In this document: positions 1 to 8,876 of the stretch, in pieces
Layout of the letters: every line of letters starts with the position of its first letter
Position numbering within the stretch: the stretch's first letter is position 1
Assembly: GCA_018816735.1 (NCBI GenBank)
Contig: JAHIVH010000054.1
Location: 144,146 to 208,145, forward strand
Direction: 5' to 3'
DNA: 64,000 nt
Source of the DNA: Pseudomonadota bacterium
Lineage (GTDB): Bacteria > Desulfobacterota > Desulfobacteria > Desulfobacterales > JAHIVH01
Program-made: the position numbers and the translations under genes
Notes under the pieces: generated by a model
What the model was told of the DNA's origin: nothing
Seen by the model: the letters and a program-made list of their open reading frames with translations, nothing else
Databases searched by the model: none

Positions 1-1635
1 CTTTTATTTGGCCTGGTTGTGGTAGGCGTAATTGGGTGCAGCAGTGGCGGTGGCACCGGTGGGGATCAGGGGAACACTACCGGAACAACTGACGATGGTA
101 CCACCGATGACGGCAATACCGGAAATAATGATAACGTGATCTATAAAGATTTTTTCCCGCCTTTCAAAGCAGGAGATTATTGGGAATTTTATTGGACGGT
201 CGATGACACAACCTATATTAAAGGCAGCGGCACATCTAACGAGATCACGACCGGAAATTTTAAAATAGTACTCGGTCCAGCAGAGACAATTGGGACGATC
301 ACTGCTTATCCATTGACGATTTCCGGGACAGAAACAGAAGGAAAAATTAAATTTGCACCCCGATGGATGTACCTTGCCATAAGCGCCAATCAGCTTTTAG
401 GAAGTGAAGATGGCTCAACATTTCAGACGGTATTTGATGGAAATACAGGTACGTGGAAGGGTGGCGGGTTTTTTACCGAAATTCCCGATGATACGGCGTT
501 AACAGCATCAAATGGCACCATCGACAATGAGTACACACATACGTCAGCCGTCTCGGTTGGACGAACAACCGGGGGCGGTGGCTGCGAATATTATCATGAA
601 ATCGGCCAGAACGTTTGCGATGATGACGAATATTCATATTCCGAAAAAGAATATTATAAATCCGGCATCGGCCCACTTGGATATGTTGTCCGATATACCT
701 ATTCGAAAACAGACCTGACGTTATCCTTTACAATTATTAAGGATGTCGGTCTGGTGGCCACTTCATTTGAGGCGGATGACGGATTCGTGCCTGTTCTGCC
801 CCCGTGGCTAACCCTTTCAGATATGCCTACCGCAAGAAATTTAGCTGCAGCATCCGTATATAATGATATCATCTATGTGAGCGGCGGCAGGAGTGGGTCC
901 GCCACGTTGAAAACATTAGAATCCTATAATCCGTCAACAGATACCTGGGCCACTTTGGCCCCGATGCCCGGTGAAAAATATATGCATACATCTGAAACAC
1001 TTGGCGACAGGATTTATGTATTTGGCGGGTATGGGGATGAAAACAATGCCGTGTATGCATATAAAATCAGTGAAGACAGCTGGATGGATGCAGGAACAAT
1101 TTCGATTGAAAGTGCATATGTAAAATCAGTTGTTATCGGTGACACCATTCATGTGGTGGTGGAAACCGATAATTATTACGCGGTGACCGCATCTTCTTCA
1201 GGGAATAGCCTCATCTGGGTCAAGGGACCCGATTTGCCGGGAGAACATCATGGATTCGGTGTGGCAGAGGTCGGAACAACTATTTTTGTGATCGGCAACA
1301 CTTACGGCAGTCATTATGGAACCACAAGAAGGTATGATACCCTAAGTGGCATCTGGTCAACTGTTTCATCAATGCCAACGGGCAGGCGTGATGTGGCAAC
1401 AGGTACGGTTGACAGCAGGCTTTATGTGATCGGCGGCTATATTATGGGAGATGACGCCAGGGTTGTGGAATGCTTTGATCCTTCAACCGGAAACTGGACA
1501 GAAAAATCATCCATGCCAACAGCCCGCGAAGAGATGGCCTATTCGGTAGTGGACGATAAAATATATGTTATTGGCGGACTGACGGATAATGTTTCCTTGA
1601 AAACAATGGAAGTCTATGACCCGACAGTGGACTGA
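1..1635 (+). CDS. Kelch-repeat lipoprotein, 5' end outside window
   Basis: The reading frame is open from base 1, so the true start lies upstream. The first visible residues are hydrophobic and end in V-I-G-C (Cys codon at 37-39), a lipobox, so this is probably an exported lipoprotein. A Gly/Thr/Asp-rich linker follows, then about 200 residues of unrecognised beta-rich sequence. From about base 810 to the stop come five to six kelch blades, seen as recurring YVxGG / YVIGG turns with a W and a DPST-type element about 20 residues later. Together they would form a beta-propeller at the cell surface or in the periplasm. The ligand is unknown. Its stop is one base from the stop of the convergent lipase gene. 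Confidence 0.85.
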   Translation, partial: LLFGLVVVGVIGCSSGGGTGGDQGNTTGTTDDGTTDDGNTGNNDNVIYKDFFPPFKAGDYWEFYWTVDDTTYIKGSGTSNEITTGNFKIVLGPAETIGTITAYPLTISGTETEGKIKFAPRWMYLAISANQLLGSEDGSTFQTVFDGNTGTWKGGGFFTEIPDDTALTASNGTIDNEYTHTSAVSVGRTTGGGGCEYYHEIGQNVCDDDEYSYSEKEYYKSGIGPLGYVVRYTYSKTDLTLSFTIIKDVGLVATSFEADDGFVPVLPPWLTLSDMPTARNLAAASVYNDIIYVSGGRSGSATLKTLESYNPSTDTWATLAPMPGEKYMHTSETLGDRIYVFGGYGDENNAVYAYKISEDSWMDAGTISIESAYVKSVVIGDTIHVVVETDNYYAVTASSSGNSLIWVKGPDLPGEHHGFGVAEVGTTIFVIGNTYGSHYGTTRRYDTLSGIWSTVSSMPTGRRDVATGTVDSRLYVIGGYIMGDDARVVECFDPSTGNWTEKSSMPTAREEMAYSVVDDKIYVIGGLTDNVSLKTMEVYDPTVD

Positions 1636-1636
1636 T

Positions 1637-2410
1637 TTATCGAGATATCATGGATTCATCTTTGGTTTTAAATATGCCTGACTGAAAAAAATGATCCACA
1701 TCTTCCATTACATCTTTCCGGTTCATGATAAACGTGTGGCCGCAGGAGATTATTTTAAATGCTTTCATTTCAGATAATTTTGCGCTTTCAACCGAGACCT
1801 TGCCGTCATTTGGAACAGGAAAAAGGGATGCAAAAACCGGCAGGCTGTCTTTGTCCCCTGTGATTACGCCGACGTCTATATTGACAGGCTTCAGACGGTT
1901 GGGGATACTGGTTTCATCTGTTCCCACCTGCTGGCCTGACGGTCCGATGATCCATTTGTAAATCGGGTTTTCCTTCAGAAAATCAGCCAGCTCGCTGCCA
2001 TGATTGGGCGGCGCCAGCATGACAGCGCGGCTGCCCTGAGGCAAATCATTATCCTGAAGATACTGGCGGAGGACAATACCTCCCAGGGAATGGGTCACAA
2101 AGTGAATTTTTTTTGCTCCCCTGGCTTTTAATTCATTCACGGCCGGCAAAATATGATCAGTCGCAATTTGTTCAATGGGTTTCTGCGTGGAGGGGTAGTC
2201 AACATTCAGGGTTTGGTACCCTTTCTCCGAAAGATAGCTGGCCATTTTTTTCATGGAATAATCGGAACGTCCCAAACCGTGAAGCAGGATGACATATTCA
2301 TTTTGAGGTGGCATCAGTGTTTCCTCACTTGAAAAAAGGGTTGCCGGATAAAGTAAACACCAGCCTGTGATGAAAATGGTAGTCATAAAAAGAGGATTTT
2401 TATGTTTCAT
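1637..2410 (-). CDS. Secreted alpha/beta-hydrolase, lipase-like
   Basis: The 257-residue protein starts with a signal peptide (basic MKHKN, then a hydrophobic run to about residue 25). The alpha/beta-hydrolase fold shows as an early LLHGLGRS oxyanion-type segment and the nucleophile elbow T-H-S-L-G-G around residue 108, with a late G-H-T-F near the C terminus as candidate catalytic His. It probably hydrolyses lipid or carboxyl esters in the periplasm or outside the cell; PGAP1-like and triacylglycerol lipase families are the closest by eye. It lies 28 bp downstream of the methyltransferase gene on the same strand, so the two are probably cotranscribed. The substrate cannot be told from sequence. 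Confidence 0.8.
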   Translation of the reverse strand: MKHKNPLFMTTIFITGWCLLYPATLFSSEETLMPPQNEYVILLHGLGRSDYSMKKMASYLSEKGYQTLNVDYPSTQKPIEQIATDHILPAVNELKARGAKKIHFVTHSLGGIVLRQYLQDNDLPQGSRAVMLAPPNHGSELADFLKENPIYKWIIGPSGQQVGTDETSIPNRLKPVNIDVGVITGDKDSLPVFASLFPVPNDGKVSVESAKLSEMKAFKIISCGHTFIMNRKDVMEDVDHFFQSGIFKTKDESMISR

Positions 2411-2438
2411 ATATCACTCAACATGAAGTAAAAAACGT

Positions 2439-3236
2439 TTACGGCTTTACAGCTTCGACTTCTAACCGAACCACCTCAACAGTAGGAAAACCATCGCCGT
2501 TAACCGGAACGATTTTGAGATAACGATCGACAAGGTCGGAAACAAATGCATTCCTGTCTATTTCAGGAACTCGTTCAGTTATGGGATGCCAGGCTGCCAA
2601 AATATGGCCTTCCAGCTCGGTTTTTCCACTGAAGATAATTTCTTTTTTGACCAATTCAACTCGTACCGGATGGAATTCCGTTTCTTTCAGCCAGTTTCTG
2701 TATTGATCTTCCGTAAAAAATCCACCTGAGAATTGAATTTCAGTAAAATAGGGTTGCCATTTTTTATCTTCTAGTAAATGGATAAAGGCGTGTATGATAT
2801 TTTCCATTGAGCCTTTCCCTGTCATCTGAAAAAAAATTCTGCCATTTTTTTTCAGGCATTTATTTACACATTTAAGAACGGAAAGTTGATCTTTTACCCA
2901 GTGCAGGGCGGAGTTGGAAAAAACAATATCAAATCCCCTGTCAAATGAAATTTGAGTTGCATCCATTGTATGAAAAGAAATTCCCTGATTATCGGATTCC
3001 AGGTACGTCTTATTTGCGAATTGAATCATTTCGCAGGAACTGTCTATACCGACTACCTCTCCATGAGGCAGAAGCGTTTTTAGCTTAACGCTTATTTTAC
3101 CGTCTCCGCATCCTATATCAAGTATGGATTCATTCCCTTTAAGGTTTAATTTGGGGATGGCTTCCATGGCATATTGATATTGAAGGGATGAATTCTTTGC
3201 ATAATTATCAGGTTGCCATTCATATTTTTTTTTCAT
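2439..3236 (-). CDS. Class I SAM-dependent methyltransferase
   Basis: The 265-residue protein shows the SAM-binding motif I (ILDIGCGDG, about residues 39-47), an acidic motif II (VVGIDSS), and a post-I region ending FSNSALHW. The HW after motif IV resembles trans-aconitate 2-methyltransferase and BioC-like malonyl-ACP methyltransferases. It is cytosolic, with no signal peptide. It is first in a probable two-gene operon with the downstream lipase. No biotin genes are in view, so BioC is only one option and no symbol is given. Confidence 0.75.
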   Translation of the reverse strand: MKKKYEWQPDNYAKNSSLQYQYAMEAIPKLNLKGNESILDIGCGDGKISVKLKTLLPHGEVVGIDSSCEMIQFANKTYLESDNQGISFHTMDATQISFDRGFDIVFSNSALHWVKDQLSVLKCVNKCLKKNGRIFFQMTGKGSMENIIHAFIHLLEDKKWQPYFTEIQFSGGFFTEDQYRNWLKETEFHPVRVELVKKEIIFSGKTELEGHILAAWHPITERVPEIDRNAFVSDLVDRYLKIVPVNGDGFPTVEVVRLEVEAVKP

Positions 3237-3496
3237 TCATATTTTTCCCTCTGTTTATCCTTGATAAATGGGTGCTGTCGGAAAATTTATCATGCAAATT
3301 TAAAAATATCTCTATCATACTCCTGAGGGATGGGCAAAAAAAACCTTTACAGGGTCCATTCCTTTCATGATGCCATACGGGTAACCCCAGATTATTTTAA
3401 CAAATCACATGACGGCCATGTGAAACTAGGTTAAAATATCCCGAGTATATAAATGAAGTAAACTGAAATACAAACGATTTGAAAGGCTATTCAAAT

Positions 3497-4795
3497 ATGT
3501 TTTCAAATAAAAAAAGGGTATCTTCAGGGGTTGAATATCTGGATCAGGTCCTGGATGGCCTTTTTATCGGCGATAATGTGTTGCTCTATGATGATGTCGG
3601 AAGTCTTGCCTACGTATTCTGCCAGAATTTTATCAAGGCATCCCAGACGCAGAATAAGCCCCTTATTTATGTGAGCTTCGACCGTTCCCCCAGAAATCTT
3701 CTGGAAAAACTGGGACCTTTGGCTGAAAATCAGAACCTGACCATTCTGGACTGTTTTACCAACGGTAAAGGCGACGGCTCGGAAGTGTTCAACAAGTTTT
3801 ATGAAAAAGACGGTGCCCAATGGCCCTATCAGATCATCAAAATCAACGAACCCTGGAAACCGGATCAGGTGGTGGAAGCCATTTACGGTCTTCATAAAGG
3901 CATGAAAGGGGATGTCAGACTCGTTTTTGAAAGCCTTACAGGCATGCAGGATCTCTGGGGGGGGGAGGATCACATTCTCAAGTTTTATTCGAGAACCTGC
4001 CCTCAACTTTATGAGCTGGATACAGTAGCATACTGGATTCTTGAAAAAGAGGCCCATTCAAGCCGATTAAAAGCGCATATCAATCAGGTGGCTCAGGTGG
4101 CTATCGATTTGGCCTTAAAACGGGGCAAATCCATCTTAACGGTATTGAAGGCTGAAAAAAGGAACCCTGATACACTGAACAAGCCCATCAGTTTCTGGAC
4201 AGAGGGACTTTCGATTCATTTCGAGAGTGATAAACGGGTGACCGCCCAGATTGACCTGGGTCACAGAATAAAGGGACTGAGAACCAAGCAGGGCATGAGT
4301 CAGAAAAAACTGGCTCAGTTAATTGGTGTCACGCCAAGCACTATTTCCCAGATCGAAAGCAATTCGATTTACCCGTCTCTCCCGGCGCTTTTTAAAATTT
4401 CAGAAGTTCTTTCCGTTGATGTCGGATCATTTTTCGGCAGCAGAAATACATATCGGAACAGAATTCTATTTGACAAGGAAGGTGGTGTGGAAATCAGGTT
4501 TCCGGATATCCCCAAAGGAAATATCCGGGGAAAACTGGTGACACCGGTTGGCTATGATGGAAAAGCTGAAATCTATATGATCGAAATACCTGCCAGAAAA
4601 ACATTGCCCTGCCATTTTTTCGCTGATAAGGGAGAAGAAATAGGTCATGTGCTTTCCGGAAAATTAAAGGTCACCCTTCAGGAAGAGTATCAACTGAAAC
4701 CCGGTGATTCAATATATCTGACAACAGACACACCTTCCCAGTGGGAAAACATGGGGTTGAGTGTGGCCAGGTTGTTGTGGATAAAGATCAAGTAG
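3497..4795 (+). CDS. KaiC-like domain / XRE HTH / cupin regulator
   Basis: I chose ATG 3497 over an in-frame TTG at 3479 because a GAAAGG ribosome site lies 10 bases upstream. The 432-residue protein has three parts. Residues 1-230 resemble the RecA/KaiC (RAD55-like) fold, including the opening SGVEYLDQVLDG, but the P-loop position reads DDVGSLA with no GKT/S, so ATP binding is doubtful. Residues about 255-310 are an XRE helix-turn-helix (MSQKKLAQLIGV...STISQIE). Residues about 345-430 are a cupin (GEEIGHVLSGK, LKPGDSIYLTT). XRE-cupin proteins are usually metabolite-sensing repressors; the extra KaiC-like domain may sense another input. It is a single gene followed by a strong terminator. Confidence 0.8.
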   Translation: MFSNKKRVSSGVEYLDQVLDGLFIGDNVLLYDDVGSLAYVFCQNFIKASQTQNKPLIYVSFDRSPRNLLEKLGPLAENQNLTILDCFTNGKGDGSEVFNKFYEKDGAQWPYQIIKINEPWKPDQVVEAIYGLHKGMKGDVRLVFESLTGMQDLWGGEDHILKFYSRTCPQLYELDTVAYWILEKEAHSSRLKAHINQVAQVAIDLALKRGKSILTVLKAEKRNPDTLNKPISFWTEGLSIHFESDKRVTAQIDLGHRIKGLRTKQGMSQKKLAQLIGVTPSTISQIESNSIYPSLPALFKISEVLSVDVGSFFGSRNTYRNRILFDKEGGVEIRFPDIPKGNIRGKLVTPVGYDGKAEIYMIEIPARKTLPCHFFADKGEEIGHVLSGKLKVTLQEEYQLKPGDSIYLTTDTPSQWENMGLSVARLLWIKIK

Positions 4796-4822
4796 AAATT
4801 CGATATCGTTTTTGTGGAAATG

Positions 4823-4864
4823 AAAAACGCCTTCCGGAACTTTATTTCCGGAAGGCGTTTTTTT
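4823..4864. terminator. Bidirectional intrinsic terminator
   Basis: A 17-bp perfect stem (arms 4823-4839 and 4846-4862) with a 6-base loop ends in T on the + strand and in a run of five T on the - strand. It can serve both the XRE-cupin gene (+) and the glutamate synthase gene (-), which converge here. Confidence 0.93.
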
Positions 4865-4916
4865 GTCATGCCAGCTTGTTCAATCATCCTGTCAGATGAA
4901 AAACGTCAGATTCGTC

Positions 4917-6554
4917 TTATGACATAAGTATTTTCTTGGCACTTTCATCGTTCACATCAGAAATATGGGCAATGCCGGTTTCTCTGGCGGTTTCTCTGTT
5001 GGCGGAAAAGATGTCGTTTCTGGATACTTTATTCAGTGAGAAACGTCTTGCACCAGCCATAAGCTGCTGAAGACCGCAGGATAACTTGTCAACCAAAGTC
5101 CAGAGTGCCATTGCACCATAGGGGATTTTTTTCATTTCATCCTTTCCGAGTTTTTTCTGGATATCGAAATAGGATGAGAAAATATCTTCAGGCGTTGTGC
5201 CAAGGCTGGATACGGTTTTGGGAAGTTCTGTCCAGTTACCATTGACCGCGTCTTTTCTTTCCGGATTGAGAACACCTTCAATATTGGAGCCCAGGAAGCC
5301 CGGAATCATCAGTGACCTGCCCATGCAGATCATTTTTGTGAACGGTGCGCCAAGTGCAAGGCCTTTGAAGATGGAATCTTCCAGCGCAAAGCCGCCTGCA
5401 AAGGAGAGGTCAACCACTTTTTCACCATTGGCAGAAAGGAGGCTTGCATATTCATAGGCTTTTGAATGGAGGTTGATTGAAGGAACGCCCCAGCTCTGCA
5501 TCATGTTCCAGGGACTCATGCCTGTGCCACCGCCGGAACCGTCGATGGTGAGAAGATCGAGTTTTGCTTCAGAAGCGAACTTGATGGCCATGGCCAGTTC
5601 TTCCATGCCATAAGAACCGGTTTTGAGGGAAATACGATTAAAACCGATGCTTCTCAGATATTCAACGCTTTTCATGAAATCTTCCCGAACAAGATCAACT
5701 GAGGAGAGGTTTGTACCACCCAGACGGCTGTGACGGGCAAAAGATTCAATGGCGCCTTTTTCAAATGCTTCCTGAACTTCAGGCAGTTCCGGATTCGGAT
5801 CAACCACATACCCTCTTTTTTTCAGGAACAATGCATATTCAAGGCTCTTTACCTGAATTTCGCCACCGATATCTTTGGCGCCCTGGCCCCATTTCAATTC
5901 GATGATGCATTTGTCGCCATACTTGTTTGCCACGTATTCGGCAACACCGTTTCTTGTATCTTCGACGTTTAATTGCACGATGATGGCACCATAGCCGTCA
6001 AAATAACGAAGATAGGTATCAATACGCCGGTCAAGCTCGGGCGCCTTGGTGATTTTACCATTATTGATTACAGATTCCTTGTCCACACCCACGACATTTT
6101 CACCGATAACAACGGGAATACCGGCAAGTGCCCCGCCTACTGCAAAGGAATCCCAGTATTTGGCTGCGATAAATGTTGATCCCAACGCACCTGTCATCAG
6201 CGGTATTCTGGATTTTGTTTTCACAGATGCGCCAAATTCGGTTGAAAGATCGACGTTTGGGAAAATACAATCATCAGGATTGGTGCTCAGACCTTCTTTC
6301 AATCCTTTTGCACCATAAGCATACCCTTGAATTCTCAGTGAATTATAAGAAACACCCACATGGGTCGTATTATTCGCACCAGCAGTTACGGTACCGAAAT
6401 CACGCGGATAGAGAAGTTTTCGGCCAACCATACTGGAGAGCCAGGTTTCGCATTTGCCCTGACAATCTGCCCGGCAGAGTGTGCAAAGACTTGATTCTGC
6501 GGCGTTGCCTCTATTTGCTGTTCCCAGCACATCATTGCTTTTTGAAAATCGCAT
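4917..6554 (-). CDS. FMN-binding glutamate synthase domain protein (archaeal-type GltB2)
   Basis: The 545-residue protein carries the FMN/synthase barrel of glutamate synthase: a catalytic-core run ending DGSGGGTGMSPW around residue 340, then GKAxxxGA-like FMN phosphate-binding segments (FAGGFALEDSIFKGLALGA). This is where ammonia meets 2-oxoglutarate to give glutamate. The N terminus has a Cys cluster (CTLCRADCQGKC, about residues 23-34) suited to an Fe-S site. The glutaminase domain is absent and is encoded separately at 7741, as in archaeal-type split GltB. The start ATG 6554 has a ribosome site (AAGGAGA) 7 bases upstream. The leader carries a putative ANTAR-controlled terminator. The GXGXG subunit and GltD are not in the window. 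Confidence 0.88.
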   Translation of the reverse strand: MRFSKSNDVLGTANRGNAAESSLCTLCRADCQGKCETWLSSMVGRKLLYPRDFGTVTAGANNTTHVGVSYNSLRIQGYAYGAKGLKEGLSTNPDDCIFPNVDLSTEFGASVKTKSRIPLMTGALGSTFIAAKYWDSFAVGGALAGIPVVIGENVVGVDKESVINNGKITKAPELDRRIDTYLRYFDGYGAIIVQLNVEDTRNGVAEYVANKYGDKCIIELKWGQGAKDIGGEIQVKSLEYALFLKKRGYVVDPNPELPEVQEAFEKGAIESFARHSRLGGTNLSSVDLVREDFMKSVEYLRSIGFNRISLKTGSYGMEELAMAIKFASEAKLDLLTIDGSGGGTGMSPWNMMQSWGVPSINLHSKAYEYASLLSANGEKVVDLSFAGGFALEDSIFKGLALGAPFTKMICMGRSLMIPGFLGSNIEGVLNPERKDAVNGNWTELPKTVSSLGTTPEDIFSSYFDIQKKLGKDEMKKIPYGAMALWTLVDKLSCGLQQLMAGARRFSLNKVSRNDIFSANRETARETGIAHISDVNDESAKKILMS

Positions 6555-6635
6555 GTGAATTCTCCTTTAAAAATATTGATGGTTACTGTGATAAAAAGAT
6601 CGCAAGGATTATTTTCCTGCGGCTCTTGTATCCCT

Positions 6636-6677
6636 AAAAAAAAAGACGTCAGGCCCTTTTGGGGCAAGACGTCTTTG
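6636..6677 (-). terminator. Intrinsic terminator in the leader of the glutamate synthase gene
   Basis: Read on the - strand, a GC-rich stem (AAAGACGTC pairing with GACGTCTTT, and inner GCCC/GGGC) is followed by nine T. It lies 80-120 bases upstream of the start codon at 6554. It could simply end the upstream GAF-ANTAR transcript, but its 5' arm overlaps a small hexaloop hairpin, which fits a conditional attenuator. Confidence 0.85.
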
Positions 6678-6714
6678 TCTATCTCTTTAAATTCTACCGC
6701 ACGCCATTGTACGG
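6667..6714 (-). promoter_or_regulatory. Putative ANTAR antitermination element (two hexaloop hairpins)
   Basis: On the - strand, hairpin P1 (6714-6697) is CCGTAC-AATGGC-GTGCGG: a 6-bp stem with a 6-base loop. Hairpin P2 (6680-6667) is AGAC-AAAGAC-GTCT: a 4-bp stem with a 6-base loop. Both loops have A at position 1 and G at position 4, the signature of ANTAR target RNAs. The linker is 16 bases. The loop and 3' arm of P2 are also the 5' arm of the terminator at 6636-6677, so P2 and terminator exclude each other. The neighbouring gene at 6910 encodes an ANTAR protein. The P2 stem is short, which limits confidence. Confidence 0.78.
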
Positions 6715-6748
6715 AAAAAAATAATAAAAACTGAACTTTTAATAGATT

Positions 6749-6777
6749 AATTAATTTAAACTGTATGGTGTTGTCAA
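6749..6777 (-). promoter_or_regulatory. Candidate sigma-70 promoter of the ANTAR-controlled leader
   Basis: The - strand has TTGACA (6777-6772), a 17-base spacer, then a weak -10 (TTAATT, 6754-6749). Transcription from here would start near 6742 and include both hexaloop hairpins and the terminator. Confidence 0.5.
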
Positions 6778-6909
6778 GTAATAATTATGATAGCCCCTTA
6801 AAAAGAGTTGAAATGATTAAGGTACACGAATGTGAATTTTGCCGAATAATGAGGGCTGATCATCAAAACACTGACAAATAAGCAGGTTATGCGAAGGCGG
6901 TTCCTGTCG

Positions 6910-7629
6910 TCAATCATTATAGAGTTCATCGGACAATAGAATCGCCTCGGCAACCTGTCTGATGGATTTTCGGGTATTCATGCTTCGTTTCTGGATCCAG
7001 CGATAGGCTTCTTCAACCTTGAGTTTGCGTCTCAGCATCAAAATCTCTTTGGCTCTGTCCACGATCTTCCGGGTTTCGAGTTCTTCCTGAATGACTTTTG
7101 TTTTAACCATCAGTTCTGCGTTTAATATGGCTAAGGCAGATTGGTTGGCCACCGCAGTCACGAGATTGATTTCAGTCTCCGAAAAATCATGGGGGCTTGA
7201 TGTAAAGCAATTGAGTACCCCAAGCACTCTTTCGTCCTTAAGTTTAAGGGGAACGCCCATCATGGATACAAGGCCGAGTTTTCGGGCCATTTCTTTTTCT
7301 TTAAATCTCCGGTTTTTCAGAACATCCTTAATAACAAGCGGTTTTTTTGTGCTGGCGACATACCCCACAACCCCTTCATTTAAATAAAGGGATCTGTCTT
7401 TTACATATTCCGGGGCAATGGCCTGGGTTGATTTCAGTTTGATCATAGGGGGTTTTTCATTTTCATCCACCATCCATAAGGAGCAAATCGCTGAATCCGT
7501 CACTTTTGCCGTGACGATGACAATCAGTTTTAAAAGATCTTCAATGAACAGATCTGATGTAATGGCCTGGCTGATATTCATCAATGCCTTGATGTATTCA
7601 TCATATACCTGGGGTTGGTTTTTATCCAT
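6910..7629 (-). CDS. GAF-ANTAR transcription antiterminator
   Basis: I chose ATG 7629 over TTG 7650 as the more usual start codon. The 239-residue protein has a GAF sensor domain (about residues 20-170, with NEGVVGYVASTKKP and GVLNCFTSSPHDFSE) and a C-terminal ANTAR three-helix bundle (from about residue 185: RAKEILMLRRKLKVEEAYRWIQ, then an SIRQVAEAI helix). ANTAR domains bind RNA with paired hexaloop hairpins and prevent terminator formation. Such elements often control nitrogen genes. The glutamate synthase gene directly downstream has such hairpins, so it is the likely target. What the GAF domain senses is unknown; no kinase is adjacent. Confidence 0.88.
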   Translation of the reverse strand: MDKNQPQVYDEYIKALMNISQAITSDLFIEDLLKLIVIVTAKVTDSAICSLWMVDENEKPPMIKLKSTQAIAPEYVKDRSLYLNEGVVGYVASTKKPLVIKDVLKNRRFKEKEMARKLGLVSMMGVPLKLKDERVLGVLNCFTSSPHDFSETEINLVTAVANQSALAILNAELMVKTKVIQEELETRKIVDRAKEILMLRRKLKVEEAYRWIQKRSMNTRKSIRQVAEAILLSDELYND

Positions 7630-7740
7630 AGCAGCTTTTTCTCTTGACAATTAGTGGTACTAAAAAATATGTATGATAGTTAATATAAATAACGATAAAA
7701 ATAAAGTTAATAAATACCTAAATATTTTAGGAGAAATAAT

Positions 7741-8871
7741 ATGTGCCGTCTGATTGCAGTCACGTGTGATGAACTTATGTCTCCTGTCAATGTGTTAAAT
7801 GGGCTGAATACCATGAAAGAAGGATATGACGGGTCCGGAATGGGCATCCTTTTGAAAGATCTGGGTGGGCCTTTTGCCACCATGAAAGATTCTCCCATCC
7901 TCTCTGGTATTTTCAGCAGTGCTGGTATTAAAAAGCTCGATCAGTTCATGCTTAATGTCGGATTTACCACAAAATATAAAATTACATTTAAAATGAATGC
8001 CATGCCGCCTGCAGGTGTGCCCAAAAGAGATCATTATCTGGTTCGGGCGTATGATTACCCTGAATCGTGGCGGCGTTTTACGGATAAAGAGCTTAACGAT
8101 AACCTGATGATGATCAGACTTCAACTGAAAAAGATGGGTGAAAAGGAAAAAGACATGATCATCTTCTCGTTCTGGCCGGACACGGTTCTGATCAAGGAAA
8201 TAGGTGATCCCATAAATATCGCGAATTACCTTGATCTGGGCAGGGAGGAGCTGAAGGCCAAAGTGATTATGGCCCAGGGCCGTCAGAACACGAATCATGA
8301 AATCGATCTTTACGCCTGCCATCCGTTTTTCCTGCAGGGGTTTGCCACCATGACAAACGGTGAAAATACGGCTTTTGCGTCCAACCGAGCCTATCTTTCA
8401 TCCAGAGGATTCTCAGGATATAACGGATACTGCTCCGATTCTGAAATATTTACGCATACGCTTCATTATACTGTCAAAAAACTCGGATTCGATATTGAGG
8501 CATTTAAACATATCATCACCCCGCTTCAGCAGGAAATGTTGGACGGCCATCCGGATAATCAGCTGTTGACCCATTTGAAACAGTCCTGCCGTCAGTTAAT
8601 TGTGGATGGTCCTAATTGCGTGGTCGGTTGTCTGCCGGACAATACGCTTTTTATGGTTCATGATAGAAAAAAGCTTCGACCGGGAATTGCTGGTGGAAAG
8701 CCGGGGATTTTCGCATTTTCTTCTGAAGTCTCCGGACTGGACGCTGTGATTCCGGACCGTGACCGGACCAATGACTATCAGCCCATGCACCGTGAAACAG
8801 CCATCATCCGGCCGGATCGAAAGAAATTGATGATCAGTTGCCAGACAGACGCTCTGAAGATTCCGAATTAA
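7741..8871 (+). CDS. Class II glutamine amidotransferase, glutamate synthase glutaminase subunit-like
   Basis: The protein (376 residues) starts MCRLIA, so after Met removal Cys is N-terminal, as needed for an Ntn-type class II glutaminase nucleophile. Later segments (YDGSGMGILL; FATMTNGENTAFASNRAY; FSGYNGYCSDSEIF) match the glutaminase domain of archaeal-type GltB1 proteins. It would release ammonia from glutamine for the FMN synthase encoded at 4917. The ribosome site TAGGAGA sits 7 bases before ATG 7741. It is divergent from the ANTAR gene and has no hexaloop leader of its own. A possible TTGACA lies at 7644-7649. Confidence 0.83.
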   Translation: MCRLIAVTCDELMSPVNVLNGLNTMKEGYDGSGMGILLKDLGGPFATMKDSPILSGIFSSAGIKKLDQFMLNVGFTTKYKITFKMNAMPPAGVPKRDHYLVRAYDYPESWRRFTDKELNDNLMMIRLQLKKMGEKEKDMIIFSFWPDTVLIKEIGDPINIANYLDLGREELKAKVIMAQGRQNTNHEIDLYACHPFFLQGFATMTNGENTAFASNRAYLSSRGFSGYNGYCSDSEIFTHTLHYTVKKLGFDIEAFKHIITPLQQEMLDGHPDNQLLTHLKQSCRQLIVDGPNCVVGCLPDNTLFMVHDRKKLRPGIAGGKPGIFAFSSEVSGLDAVIPDRDRTNDYQPMHRETAIIRPDRKKLMISCQTDALKIPN

Positions 8872-8876
8872 CGGGT

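Noticed and set aside
7795..8322. 175-codon frame antisense to the amidotransferase gene
   Set aside because: No ribosome site or domain; it is a shadow of a well-supported gene.
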